From contig JAGGVO010000040.1 in assembly GCA_021157965.1 (NCBI GenBank), forward strand, positions 1-44,863: a stretch of 44,863 nt of DNA, in the 5' to 3' direction. Below are positions 34,213 to 43,559 of this stretch, one piece after another. How positions within the stretch are numbered: position 1 is the stretch's first letter; each line of letters starts with the position of its first letter. Made by a program: the position numbers and the translations under genes. The notes under the pieces are model-generated. The model ran no database searches and was not told the DNA's origin. It saw nothing but the letters and a program-made list of their open reading frames with translations. The stretch is from Candidatus Neomarinimicrobiota bacterium. GTDB taxonomy: Bacteria > Fidelibacterota > Fidelibacteria > Fidelibacterales > Fidelibacteraceae.

Positions 34213-36369
34213 TTATTTATTTTTTAATTTATTATTCTTTTTGCCGGATTCTTCGTGATCCTCATCTTTCCCTTCCACCAGATGAAAATCCACCTCCATG
34301 TGTTCCAGGGAAACCCTGGCCACCCGGACCTTTACATGATCCCCCATGCGGAAACGCCGTTTTGAACGCCGGCCCGTCAGGGTATAAGCCACAGGGTTAA
34401 ATTCCCAGTAGTCAGAAGGCAAAAATTTCCGGTGGACCAGTCCTTCCACCAGAGTCTCGGGAATTTCTACATAAAATCCGTACTGAACCACACCGGAAAT
34501 AATCCCGCTGAAAACATCTCCGAGATGTTTTTCCAAGAATTTGACCTGTTTTATCTTGTGGTACTCCCGTTCAGCATTTTGTGCCCGGATTTCACAATCG
34601 GTGGATTTTTTCGCTGCAGCATCCAGGGATTCCTTCAGGCGGTTCCGGTCTTTGATCCTCTCATTTTTCAGATACTTTCGTAAAAGCCTGTGAACGATCA
34701 AATCGGGGTACCGGCGGATGGGAGAAGTGAAGTGGGTATACTCATCAAAAGCCAAGCCAAAGTGTCCCAGCGGCTTCGTGTCGTACCGGGCTTTCATCAT
34801 GGTCCGCAGGGCAATTTTTTCCAGAAAGTAACGGGCATCCGTATCCTGTACCGCCAGCAGGGCATCCCTGAAATCTGCAGGCCGCACAGAGCGCCCCTTC
34901 ACGGCTTTTTCAAAACCAAAGTTCCTCAACAACTTGAAAAATGCCAGGGCGTCGTCCGGCTTGGGTGTTTCGTGGACACGATAAATAAAGGGCAGTGGAT
35001 CCTGTCGGCTCTGAATAAAGCGCGCCACGGTTTTATTGGCAATCAACATGCATTCTTCCACAATCCGATGGCTCCACAGGCGTTCCCGGGGGTAGATTTC
35101 CGTGGGAAAACCCGAATCATCCAGGATGTATTTCGGCTCGGGAATGTCAAAATCGATGCTTCCCGCCTGATTCCGCACATCATTGAGAATTTTAGCCAGT
35201 TTAAAAAGGGCGGATATTTCAGTGAAATACTCTCCCTTTCCCCGGTCCAGTATCTGTTGAACCTCTTCATAGGTAAAACGCCGCCTGCTGTGAATCACCG
35301 AAGGGGTTATCCGGCTTTTAATGACCGCCCCTTTGGGATTGATGGTCATCAGGGCTGAAAAACTCAGACGGTCTTCATTCGGGTTCAGGGAACACAATTC
35401 GTTGCTCAATTTCTCCGGAAGCATGGGGATCACATAGCGGGTGAAATAGACGGATGTCCCCCGCTTCAGGGCTTCTTTATCCAGTGGAGATCCTTCCGGT
35501 ACATAATGACTCACATCGGCAATGTGAACCCCAAGTTCGTAAGTGCCGTCTTTATTCACGGCAACAGAGAGAGCATCGTCAAAATCCCGGGCATCCTCAG
35601 GATCGATGGTAAAGGTGACAAGATCCCGCAAATCAGCACGGCCGTCCGGAGTGATTTTTTGAGATATGGCCTCGGCCTGTTCCAGAACCTCAGCCGGAAA
35701 ACGGTCCGGAATGCTGTACTGATTCGCCACCAGCACCGCATCAAATTCTTTTGTCTCACGGCTGCCGATCAGACGGGTGATACGCCCGTAAGGTCGTCGT
35801 GAACTATCCCGCCAATCCGTGATTTCCACCGAGATAATGCTTCCGTCATCGGGTTTATAGCCGTTGAAATCGGTGATGACTACATCCTTCCGGAGCTGTG
35901 CCGTTTCGGGAATACCCAGGGAATAACCCCGTACCTCCCGGTAAATGCAGACAAATTCATTCCGGCCCCGCTTGACAACACGACGGATAAAGCCTTCCGG
36001 ATTATCCCCTTTTTGTTTTTTAAGGATTTTTACACTGACCGTATCCCCGTGACAGGCATTGCCCAGGTCATCGGCATGAATGAAGATTTTTTTGCCGTCA
36101 GTCGTATTGACAAAGCCAAAACCTTTGGCATGGATATCCAGTACTCCCACCGTTTCAGAGGGTTCTTCATGTCCCGGCAGTCCGTAAACATTGCCCTGAT
36201 ATTGCTTAAGCCGGCCGGCCCGGGCCAGGTTTTTTACTGCATCCCGCAGCAAGGGATAATTCCGCTGGGACACATTCAAAGTAGTCCGGAGTTTTTTAAG
36301 TTTCATCCGGGTGGATGGATTCTCTTTGAAAAAAGCCATCACCCGCTGTGCATAATTGTTTTGTTTCAT
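34213..36369 (-). CDS. rnr: ribonuclease R
   Basis: This 718-aa 3'-5' exoribonuclease degrades structured RNA. It has an N-terminal RNase B/winged-helix region (residues 1-70), cold-shock/OB domains (GVLDIHAKGFGFVNTTDGKKIFI at about 73-95), and the RNB catalytic core. The core's active-site motif is DLVTFTIDPEDARDFDDALSV (Asp residues near 252-261), with HIADVSHYVPEGSPLD, HFTSPIRRYPDLIVHRLL and a C-terminal S1 domain (SGIISGVVQYGFYVEIPETLVEGLVH). A basic C-terminal tail follows. Length is typical of RNase R. It is monocistronic, with its start 82 nt from the small broken gene at 36452-36645. Confidence 0.95.
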   Translation of the reverse strand: MKQNNYAQRVMAFFKENPSTRMKLKKLRTTLNVSQRNYPLLRDAVKNLARAGRLKQYQGNVYGLPGHEEPSETVGVLDIHAKGFGFVNTTDGKKIFIHADDLGNACHGDTVSVKILKKQKGDNPEGFIRRVVKRGRNEFVCIYREVRGYSLGIPETAQLRKDVVITDFNGYKPDDGSIISVEITDWRDSSRRPYGRITRLIGSRETKEFDAVLVANQYSIPDRFPAEVLEQAEAISQKITPDGRADLRDLVTFTIDPEDARDFDDALSVAVNKDGTYELGVHIADVSHYVPEGSPLDKEALKRGTSVYFTRYVIPMLPEKLSNELCSLNPNEDRLSFSALMTINPKGAVIKSRITPSVIHSRRRFTYEEVQQILDRGKGEYFTEISALFKLAKILNDVRNQAGSIDFDIPEPKYILDDSGFPTEIYPRERLWSHRIVEECMLIANKTVARFIQSRQDPLPFIYRVHETPKPDDALAFFKLLRNFGFEKAVKGRSVRPADFRDALLAVQDTDARYFLEKIALRTMMKARYDTKPLGHFGLAFDEYTHFTSPIRRYPDLIVHRLLRKYLKNERIKDRNRLKESLDAAAKKSTDCEIRAQNAEREYHKIKQVKFLEKHLGDVFSGIISGVVQYGFYVEIPETLVEGLVHRKFLPSDYWEFNPVAYTLTGRRSKRRFRMGDHVKVRVARVSLEHMEVDFHLVEGKDEDHEESGKKNNKLKNK

Positions 36370-36451
36370 TTATTCGTCCGCATAGAAATATGCAGCTCCT
36401 TATTTTTGTTTTGAGTGTATGTGTGTTTTAAAGGTTTCATCCATGAGGATT

Positions 36452-36645
36452 TCATGATTCTGTGGTTTCAGATATCAGGTGGTTACAATTCTCTTCCACC
36501 CGGATTTTCACATAATTGATCACATATCCATCACCCCTATGGTCCCCGGTGAAGTTCCCGCTTTTTCACCTTCGATACAGAGATCACATTCCCCGTAATG
36601 CAGAATAACCCGGACCTTTTCACAGCTTTTAGAGGTTTTCATCAT
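36452..36645 (-). pseudogene. small cysteine-containing gene with apparent frameshift in an A5 run
   Basis: The minus strand opens MMKTSKSCEKVRVILHYGE (from ATG 36645) and goes on with CDLCIEGEK before the frame breaks up and stops at 36520. One extra base in the run of five A residues (36562-36566) would connect this frame to an equally protein-like continuation, SGNFTGDHRGDGYVINYVK then IRVEENCNHLISETTES, ending in a TGA at 36452. The joined product is about 64 residues with a CxxC (GECDLC) and no family I recognise. Three explanations fit: a sequencing or assembly error, a real frameshifted gene, or programmed -1 slippage on AAA-G. The reading frame quality on both sides makes a non-coding origin less likely. 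The rest of 36370-36691 contains nothing further that I can identify. Confidence 0.5.
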
Positions 36646-36691
36646 TGCTTCATATAAGCTTTTTTAATTTAAATATCAAATACATTCTGAA

Positions 36692-38023
36692 TCAAAAAGT
36701 CCATCCCACATGGATCTTTCCCTGATTCAGAGGTTCTTTTATATCAAATCCCAGGAGAATTTTCAACCGGGTTGTCCCGGTCGGCAACGAAAGGCTTGTC
36801 CCCACGTGGATCAGGGGCGTTGAAATTCCCTCAATAAAAGCCCAGTCGGCAAAGAGTCCTGCTCTGAGGAGCCCGTCTTCCACACCCCCTTCCAAAATAC
36901 CACCGGTGTACCAATCCACCCGGTACTGCTCAAAAAGGGCACCTCGCAGGAACATCCCCCCGCCCAGGCGGAACTGCTGATATCCGGCCGGATCCCCCTT
37001 TGAAAAAATACGACCCCCCAGAAGTTTTCCCTGAAAATACCAGGGTTTGGAATGAAAGAGAATCTCTGCCTCGTAATCCACGGGATACTGGAGACTATCC
37101 TCCCCGATCCGGACACCTCCTGTCAGTGACACGTGATACTGCCATGCCGCCCCGATCAGATCCTCCAGCCGGACATTCAGGGCGGAAATATGGCGTGTAC
37201 CGGGAATCACACCGGCGCTGTCTCCCGCTTCGGTGGTGTACACATCCTCCCGGGAAATCACCACTCCCACATCAGTTATCCTGTTTTCCCAGATGAGTTC
37301 AAACCGGCTTTCCCGGGTGACGTAGAGCGTATCCTCGTGTTCCTGTTTAAAACGAAGACCGGCGGAAAATCCTGTATTGATAAGGTAGGGCTCATACCAG
37401 TTCACGGTGACCCGGTTGGTTCTTTCTGAAGGATGATACCAGGAAAAATCCGCCCGGCGTCCCAATCCCAGAAAATTGATTAAAGCGATATCGGCCTGCC
37501 CCACAAGTCCACCGGCCCGGCTTTGATAACTGAGAAGGACATTAAAGGAAAAATCTTCCACCCTTTCTGCATAAAAACGAAGGGCAGAACCGGAAATGTC
37601 ATGCCGGTCCGCAGTATTCAGCCAGGAGCTTTCCCTGAGACGGTTCTGAGCCTTTCGAATCCGGTTACCATGGTACGGACCGGTCAGGTCATCCCGGATC
37701 AGTCGCTGTAAACGGCGCACTTCCGCCGGTGAAAATTCCCCAAAGACAACTGTATCAATGGATACCGACTCACCCGGAATCAAGCGGTAAGTGACAAATG
37801 CGGTGTCGGAGCTGTTGTGATATTCGGACAGAACCAGTTCAGCAAATGGATACCCGTTATCGGTCCATTTTACCAATACACGATCCAGGGTTGTGAGGAT
37901 ATTTTCCGGCATTATCACTCCGAGCGTGTCTGGGCCGATAGCCAGGCAAACCGACCGGCTCCCTGAAGCCATCAGGGGAGAAAAAAGCAAGATCATAAGG
38001 CAGATGTATTTACAGGTACGCAC
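36692..38023 (-). CDS. Omp85/BamA-family outer-membrane protein with POTRA domains
   Basis: This 443-aa protein starts at GTG 38023 with a GGAGG site and a signal peptide (MRTCKYICLMILLFSPLMASG). Residues about 40-150 look like one or two POTRA domains (VSIDTVVFGEFSPAEVRRL, RIRKAQNRLRESSWL). A 16-strand-type barrel follows and ends with an aromatic last strand (IHVGWTF). Near residue 350 is the loop-6 motif FRLGGGMFLRG, the Omp85 (V/L)RG(F/Y) signature. BamA-type members insert barrels into the outer membrane, and TamA types export. With fewer POTRAs than BamA (five), it is likely a specialised paralogue for the barrel encoded just upstream, with which it overlaps by 14 nt. Confidence 0.8.
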   Translation of the reverse strand: MRTCKYICLMILLFSPLMASGSRSVCLAIGPDTLGVIMPENILTTLDRVLVKWTDNGYPFAELVLSEYHNSSDTAFVTYRLIPGESVSIDTVVFGEFSPAEVRRLQRLIRDDLTGPYHGNRIRKAQNRLRESSWLNTADRHDISGSALRFYAERVEDFSFNVLLSYQSRAGGLVGQADIALINFLGLGRRADFSWYHPSERTNRVTVNWYEPYLINTGFSAGLRFKQEHEDTLYVTRESRFELIWENRITDVGVVISREDVYTTEAGDSAGVIPGTRHISALNVRLEDLIGAAWQYHVSLTGGVRIGEDSLQYPVDYEAEILFHSKPWYFQGKLLGGRIFSKGDPAGYQQFRLGGGMFLRGALFEQYRVDWYTGGILEGGVEDGLLRAGLFADWAFIEGISTPLIHVGTSLSLPTGTTRLKILLGFDIKEPLNQGKIHVGWTF

Positions 38024-41000
38024 GGGCCTCCACGCGGATGAGGGTTACAGATTGACTGTCTCCCCGTTTTCTGTACTGAAAGGTTCCATTCAGGGAGACC
38101 ATATCACTGAGCCGTCTTTCATACCGGAACATGAACTGCAGGGTATATCCGGCCGGAAGACCATCCGCCACTTCATAAGGCAGTGGCCGGTCATATTCCG
38201 TACTCACCGAGATCAGATTAAATCGGCCATTTACAAATTCTCCGGGGATCCGGCTCCAGGTTCCGCTGATTTCCCCTTCAAGTCGGCGGGTGGAAAAATC
38301 CTCCGTGAGAAAGGTGCTGGCAATGGCAGAAAAGGCGGCGGAAATGCCCAGGTCCAGGGACTGTCCGGGTGTCCGATGGAATGCTGCCTGAATACCCCTC
38401 CGGTTATTTTTCACGGAATAGGATCCCAGGGGAAAGCGTTCACGGCGGTCCCGGCCCAGGTTAAGTGTATATTCCTGATATCCCTTCTCTCCCCGGCGCC
38501 GCCATATCATTTCTCCTTTGTCCTTCCCTGACAGACTTTCACTGTGAAGATCCCGGGTGTTCTGGGTGCGGAAATGGTTCGTTGCCAGACGAAGGGACCG
38601 GCCCTGGTCGGGCGATGTAAGGGTCAGGTCGTTCCGGGCCCGGATATTTGCCAGAAGGATGTTTTTCCGGGGCCGGGTCAGGGAAAGAGATTGATAGACT
38701 ATCAAATCATCACTCCTGTATTCCAGATCTCCGTTGAACTGGTAACGGAGGGAAATCCGGCCGAACCGGTGCTGCCAGCGTGTAGTGAAAGCACTGGAAT
38801 GAATCACCTGATCCAGGCGGTCATTCGTCTGTTCGCGGCGGAGAACGTAATTCCCCAGGAGGTCGGGGACATACTCATTGTAAACTTCATCCCATCGGTA
38901 TTGTCCCATGCCGTCGGCAACCCGGATAAAGAGTGCCTCCCGGCGATATTCGGACGTCCGGTTAATCCGGGTAGTTAACTGACCGGAAAGATTAATGGAC
39001 GGTACATTCCACTGAAGCCGGTTGCTGGTAAGCATGGTAAAGCTCTTTTGAGTATCCCGCCGGTCCAGACGGCCGGTCAAATCTCCCTGCCAACGGATGT
39101 AATCCCTGAAATCAAAACGCCCTTTCAGTTCCAAATCGTGTTTTTGTGAATAGCGGTCAAACTGTGAACCGCTCCATTCATAATCTTCCCGGTAGCGGTA
39201 TTCAACACCCATGTTTTCCTTAAATCGGATTCCTCCCCGTAAAATATCATTCCGCTCGGCATAGGCACGCCCCAGGGGTTCAAACAAAGTTCTTTTCCAT
39301 CCGGCATACAGGGCGTGGATTTTCCCTGACACTCCTGCCTGATAATAGGGCAACCAGTGGGAATTTCTCAGGCGAAACCCTTCCCATGAAAGGGCGACCT
39401 TTTTTCCTACAGAACCGGAAAAAGAGAAACGGTGGCGTAGAGAATCGGGACGGATGCCGGCACTCTGCCAGGTCAGGATCGTGTGAAATTTGTCTGAATC
39501 ATACACCAGGGCATTCCGGATATTTATACGAAGGGTATCCCCGGGATGAAAACCCATGTCCCGGGAAAGAGAGACGGATTCGGGCGCTTCGTAGCTGATA
39601 AAATGTTCCGAGCGATTCCAGCCGTCGCTTTGAAACGTAAAACGTGATATCGGCAGCTCAGCCTGCCAGTTCCCTCCAATGCCGTTGTACATAGTGCCTG
39701 TGCCGAATCCCCTTTCAAATTGTGAGAGTGTAACATGTCCCGACACCATACCCTTCAGGAGTTCCCATCGGAAATCCCCGCCCAAATGGGAGAGTGTTTC
39801 GGGATAAACTACAGGCCTTCGGGGGAAATACTGGGATAAAGGATCCTCCGGAGCATATTCATAATAAGGCAGTCCGTCAGCATCATAGCGCCGGATATAT
39901 CCACCGTTTTGATTTTCCCGGAAAAACCGTACCCGGTGCGTGCCCTGTTTCTCCCCGGCATAGAGCCAGAAACCCTCATCCGACCAGACATAACTGCCGG
40001 TCGTATCTGCCTGAGCGGTGGAAAGAAAATCACCTTCCATGAGGGCAGATAGTGAATCAGAACTGAGATTGGCCATGCTTTCATCCAGGGGACGGGAACT
40101 GTCATCTGATTCCCGGAGGGCGTAAAGATGCACCCTCCACCGGTTTCCGGTATATCCCACACGTCCCCCGGTACTCAGGCGCGGAAACCATTCATTCCGG
40201 TACCGGTATTCCACAAACACGCGGTCCTCTTTCGACAAAAGGTATCCGGTGGAAAATGTAAGCTCGGCGGCGGCATAATCCACCAGATACCGGGAAGATT
40301 CCAAGCGAATCCCGTTCAGAAAAACCCGTTCCGATCCGGGGACAATCATCACAGAAGAAAGTGAGCCTGAAAGAAGGCGGTAAGGGCCCTGATCCCCTTC
40401 ACGGACAGTTATTTCCCGGCGGATAAACCTGCCGGATGGACTCCCGGCAAATCCTTCCCACGACAGGGCTCCGTGGGATTCGGGTGATGATGCAGCGGTA
40501 ACACCCGTCAGGTGACCGGAATAGCGGCTGAAAGGGCTCCAGTCCGTACCGATTCGCAGATCCCCCAAACGACCCTTTCCCCCCGGGGTTTCCAGTTCCA
40601 GATAAATCTGATCCAGTTCCTCAAGACTTTGGGACGACATGGCGGCTTCAAAGGGTGTTTCATGATCCGAGATCACACCGCTCAACATCACATTCGGTAG
40701 AAGTTCACCCCGGATCTGCAAATCCATCCCGCCTGATACACTGCTTTGTCCGTTGGTACTCACCTGCACAGAGCGGAAAAGGGTCCCCCGGGTTCGGACA
40801 CCGGATGATGGGACGGCCGACCGGTCTGACGTTTGAGGTCTGTTTTTTTCATCAGGAAAGAGATCGGGCAAATAGCGAACACCGGACGAATACCGGAGGG
40901 GCAAAGACCAATCAGGTGTTGAATAGAAAATCTTCACTGTGTCGGGTGCATCGGGATTATCCAAAACCACCCAGCGGCCTTCCACGGGATCCAGAGCCCA

Positions 41001-41168
41001 ACGGAGAGTGTCGGCAGGATTTTCCCAGCGAATGGAATCAAGAGTCACCAAAGGATGGGAAAGAGAAAAAACCGTTTGCCCCGGCCGGACAATAAAATCC
41101 TCCTGATAGGAAACGGCACATGTCAGTGTGACGGCTAAAAGAAGAGTTGTAAATATGCGGAAAATCAC
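38010..41168 (-). CDS. very large outer-membrane beta-barrel protein of FCB type
   Basis: A 1052-aa protein. Start GTG 41168 is chosen because it gives a signal peptide (VIFRIFTTLLLAVTLTCAVS) and a GTGA overlap with the previous gene's stop; a longer frame to 41264 is less likely. Residues about 120-210 contain a stretch seen in large FCB outer-membrane proteins: TRGTLFRSVQVSTNGQSSVS, then DLQIRGELLPNVMLSGVISD, then LEELDQIYLELETPGGKGRLGDLRIG (shown split). The remainder is alternating aromatic beta strands with charged turns and ends in a barrel-like strand (IRVEARAYL). No TonB box or plug motif was seen. Function is not recognised. It is placed between a secreted propeller-like protein and an Omp85 insertase, so a surface complex or secretin-like pore is possible. 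Confidence 0.7.
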   Translation of the reverse strand: MIFRIFTTLLLAVTLTCAVSYQEDFIVRPGQTVFSLSHPLVTLDSIRWENPADTLRWALDPVEGRWVVLDNPDAPDTVKIFYSTPDWSLPLRYSSGVRYLPDLFPDEKNRPQTSDRSAVPSSGVRTRGTLFRSVQVSTNGQSSVSGGMDLQIRGELLPNVMLSGVISDHETPFEAAMSSQSLEELDQIYLELETPGGKGRLGDLRIGTDWSPFSRYSGHLTGVTAASSPESHGALSWEGFAGSPSGRFIRREITVREGDQGPYRLLSGSLSSVMIVPGSERVFLNGIRLESSRYLVDYAAAELTFSTGYLLSKEDRVFVEYRYRNEWFPRLSTGGRVGYTGNRWRVHLYALRESDDSSRPLDESMANLSSDSLSALMEGDFLSTAQADTTGSYVWSDEGFWLYAGEKQGTHRVRFFRENQNGGYIRRYDADGLPYYEYAPEDPLSQYFPRRPVVYPETLSHLGGDFRWELLKGMVSGHVTLSQFERGFGTGTMYNGIGGNWQAELPISRFTFQSDGWNRSEHFISYEAPESVSLSRDMGFHPGDTLRINIRNALVYDSDKFHTILTWQSAGIRPDSLRHRFSFSGSVGKKVALSWEGFRLRNSHWLPYYQAGVSGKIHALYAGWKRTLFEPLGRAYAERNDILRGGIRFKENMGVEYRYREDYEWSGSQFDRYSQKHDLELKGRFDFRDYIRWQGDLTGRLDRRDTQKSFTMLTSNRLQWNVPSINLSGQLTTRINRTSEYRREALFIRVADGMGQYRWDEVYNEYVPDLLGNYVLRREQTNDRLDQVIHSSAFTTRWQHRFGRISLRYQFNGDLEYRSDDLIVYQSLSLTRPRKNILLANIRARNDLTLTSPDQGRSLRLATNHFRTQNTRDLHSESLSGKDKGEMIWRRRGEKGYQEYTLNLGRDRRERFPLGSYSVKNNRRGIQAAFHRTPGQSLDLGISAAFSAIASTFLTEDFSTRRLEGEISGTWSRIPGEFVNGRFNLISVSTEYDRPLPYEVADGLPAGYTLQFMFRYERRLSDMVSLNGTFQYRKRGDSQSVTLIRVEARAYL

Positions 41169-41968
41169 GGTGTGGTGGCCCCTTTGGGCAGATGGGGGTA
41201 AAATCCTCCGGGAATAGGCGTTCCGTCCGGACGTACCCGCCGGTCTTTCCAGATTCTCAGACAAGGTTTATCATCGATTTTTTCAGGAGGATTCCCCGGT
41301 ATCAGCATCCATGTGCCTCCCGGACCGGAGATAAAAAGAAAGTCCTTCCATCCACCTGCAAGATGGCGGATATCCAGTGAATCGGGTATATGAATCTTAT
41401 GAAGAAGCCGTCCCTGAGTATCGGTAATCCAGGCAAGGGATTCTGCCGGAGAAAGACAATAGACCCTGTTTCCGTCACCCATGAGGGACAAATCGGGCGG
41501 TATCACGGCAAAATCCTGTCCGGTGCCCCAGGGGACGGGTGTAGTGAATCCCGGACTAAACTGCCAGATTTTTTGATTCAGAGCATCGGCTAAAAGCCAT
41601 CGGCCGTCGGATAAAATGAGAAAGGCCATGGGATCCTCAATCCGGGAAGGAAGAGAGAGGGAACCAAGATAATTCAGGGCGGCATCAAATTCCAGGAAGG
41701 ATTTACCGGATCTATCCAGCACCCATACGGACGAGGGGAACTGAAGCTGAAGGCCCGCCGGTTCCTGCAGGCGGGACATAAGTGCCGGACCATCCCCCCG
41801 TTTCAGCGTTCCTTCGGGAGCATGACGGATGATAACACCTTCCCGGACAGAAAGCATGTACAGACGGTTCATGGGGTCGATTTCGGCATAATCATAACTT
41901 ATGCCCGGTAAAACGGCGGGGATAAAAAAAAGAAAAAAGGCAAATAGACAGGACTGTATTCTGGACAT
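41165..41968 (-). CDS. secreted beta-propeller-like protein
   Basis: This 267-aa protein is read from ATG 41968, two bases after the end of the previous gene's stop region, with an AGGTG site. A longer frame to 42094 overlaps that gene and lacks a signal at its start. MSRIQSCLFAFFLFFIPAVLPG is a signal peptide. The rest has repeating blade-like segments (SVWVLDRSGKSFLEFDAALN, DGRWLLADALNQKIWQFSPG, NRVYCLSPAESLAWITDTQG), like NHL or six-bladed propellers. It has no catalytic motif that I recognise, so a binding or scaffold role in the envelope is likely. It overlaps the large-barrel gene by 4 nt (GTGA). Confidence 0.65.
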   Translation of the reverse strand: MSRIQSCLFAFFLFFIPAVLPGISYDYAEIDPMNRLYMLSVREGVIIRHAPEGTLKRGDGPALMSRLQEPAGLQLQFPSSVWVLDRSGKSFLEFDAALNYLGSLSLPSRIEDPMAFLILSDGRWLLADALNQKIWQFSPGFTTPVPWGTGQDFAVIPPDLSLMGDGNRVYCLSPAESLAWITDTQGRLLHKIHIPDSLDIRHLAGGWKDFLFISGPGGTWMLIPGNPPEKIDDKPCLRIWKDRRVRPDGTPIPGGFYPHLPKGATTP

Positions 41969-41972
41969 ACAC

Positions 41973-42773
41973 CTAATACTTTTTACCACAGAAGGGACAA
42001 AAAAGGTGTCCGGTTGTTCTGGGTGCACCACAATAGCCGCAAAAACGCATGGCATGGGATTCCCTTTCCGTGTCGTCATGGACAGGCCGGACAACCCGCC
42101 GGATCAGAAGGGCCAGAATCAGCATGAGGATAAAGAGGCCGATGCCGATTCGCCGGACGGCGGGTGAAAGTTGACGCCGGATGGGTTCCGGCGGTTCCAT
42201 GGTTCCCGGAGCCGTCAGCTGTCCGCTGGGATTGGTGTAACGAAGAGAAACCATAAAGGGTTCCTCCGGGCGAATCCCGGCAAATTTTGTGATGCTGTAA
42301 ACCAACCCACTCCTGTCCTTCACTTCCCGGGTAAATGCCGTGGCATCCATAAAATCAAAATCACGGGCTGCCGAAGGTTTCTGAATCCGGATGAAAAGAG
42401 TATCTACAGCTAAATTTGAGTAGAAAAAATAATCATAGGACCGGTAGGATGTATCGGGAAAAATATCGTAATAGGTCATGGTGAAATGATCCCCCCGGGG
42501 AGTAAAACGGATCATGTTCATGGCATCGACGGTGATGATCTTCTGGAAATCAAGGTAACCTTCACGAATCCGCACATGTTTGACAGATTCGGGGATGACA
42601 AAAACAACAGGTGCCGCGCTATCCATGGACATTTCCATTATCACCAACATGGCTGGCTGGTCATAATCGGGCCAGAGATCCACCCTGGCTTCCGTGAAAC
42701 GGGCAGCAGAGAGTGATTCCGCACCGGTAAACAGAAAAAAAAGACAGGCCGAAAAAAGAATCCGCAACTTCAT
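41973..42773 (-). CDS. membrane-anchored protein with periplasmic domain and cytoplasmic zinc ribbon
   Basis: This 266-aa protein has a signal peptide (MKLRILFSACLFFLFTGAES), a beta-rich periplasmic domain (25-200), one transmembrane helix (about 209-226) and a C-terminal zinc ribbon: CGYC (245-248) and CPFCG (259-263). A zinc ribbon on the cytoplasmic side of a periplasmic domain is uncommon and suggests signalling or assembly across the inner membrane. The first gene of a four-gene operon, it is divergent from the flavodoxin gene. The stop (41973-41975) lies 4 nt before the start of the propeller gene. No family name is known to me. Confidence 0.65.
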   Translation of the reverse strand: MKLRILFSACLFFLFTGAESLSAARFTEARVDLWPDYDQPAMLVIMEMSMDSAAPVVFVIPESVKHVRIREGYLDFQKIITVDAMNMIRFTPRGDHFTMTYYDIFPDTSYRSYDYFFYSNLAVDTLFIRIQKPSAARDFDFMDATAFTREVKDRSGLVYSITKFAGIRPEEPFMVSLRYTNPSGQLTAPGTMEPPEPIRRQLSPAVRRIGIGLFILMLILALLIRRVVRPVHDDTERESHAMRFCGYCGAPRTTGHLFCPFCGKKY

Positions 42774-42797
42774 GGTGAAATTTAATGGTAAGAACCA

Positions 42798-42849
42798 TAT
42801 AATATCGAGTTATTTCATGGATAAAGAGCGCCGAGATTGTATAATATCG
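42798..42849. promoter_or_regulatory. divergent promoter region with repeated TATAATATCG
   Basis: TATAATATCG occurs at 42798-42807 and 42840-42849 in the 120-nt gap between the divergent zinc-ribbon and flavodoxin genes. TATAAT matches a sigma70-type -10 element, and its 3' half could serve either strand. A matching -35 was not seen, so this may be a regulator half-site pair instead. Confidence 0.35.
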
Positions 42850-42893
42850 TGACCTTTGGGGCCGGGAAGAGACAAAACCACGAAGGAGGTACT

Positions 42894-43403
42894 ATGAATA
42901 TCGGCATATTCTACGGATCATCAAGCGGAAATACGGAAAAGGCGGTGGAGAAAATTCGTCGAAGACTCTCCCTCCCGGAAGAAAACATTCATGATATCAG
43001 CGAAACGGAAGCCGAAACCTTTGAGAATTACGATGTCATCATCTTTGCCAGTTCAAGCACGGGGACGGGCAACATGCAGCCGGACTGGGCGGAGTTCCTG
43101 AATAAGCTGGAAGAAATCGATTTTTCCGATAAAACAGTAGCCTTTGTGGGGATGGGAGATCAGATGATGTTTCCCGACTCCTTCCTGGGCGGCATCAGTT
43201 ACCTCTACAGCCTGGTAGCAAAAAAAGCGGAACGGGTCATCGGCGGGAACTGGCCGGCAGACGGCTATGAATTTGAACACTCCGGATTTTTTAAAAAGGG
43301 AAACTTCCGCGGCCTCGCCTTAGACGCAGACAACCAGTCCGAACTGACAGATGAACGGATTGAGCGCTGGGTTAGACAGATTCAGGAAGAGCTGCGGAAG
43401 TAG
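42894..43403 (+). CDS. flavodoxin
   Basis: This 169-aa protein starts at ATG 42894 behind AAGGAGGT; a longer frame to 42837 is not supported. The FMN phosphate loop is NIGIFYGSSSGNTEKAVEKI, a typical (T/S)xTGxT-like loop with SSSGNTE (residues 8-14). The second FMN segment is FASSSTGTGNMQPDWAEFL, followed by VAFVGMGDQMMFPDSFLGGI. It is of the long-chain type by length. Flavodoxin carries single electrons in place of ferredoxin and is often induced under iron limitation. The neighbours do not show its partner. Confidence 0.94.
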   Translation: MNIGIFYGSSSGNTEKAVEKIRRRLSLPEENIHDISETEAETFENYDVIIFASSSTGTGNMQPDWAEFLNKLEEIDFSDKTVAFVGMGDQMMFPDSFLGGISYLYSLVAKKAERVIGGNWPADGYEFEHSGFFKKGNFRGLALDADNQSELTDERIERWVRQIQEELRK

Positions 43404-43559
43404 AAAAAACCCTCCCCGAACTTATGCCGGATTAAAGTCTGAGACTGTTTTCTCCCTCTCTCTATCGTACCCTCATACCCCCGCATCTTCTGCCTGCAAT
43501 TTCCCCCACGAAATATTATATTCCATCGCTTGAAAAGAGATAATCAAAGAGGATTGATC

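Noticed and set aside
38010-41168. SprA/Sov, the T9SS translocon
   Set aside because: The protein is less than half the usual length of SprA (about 2400 aa) and I see no SprA motifs.
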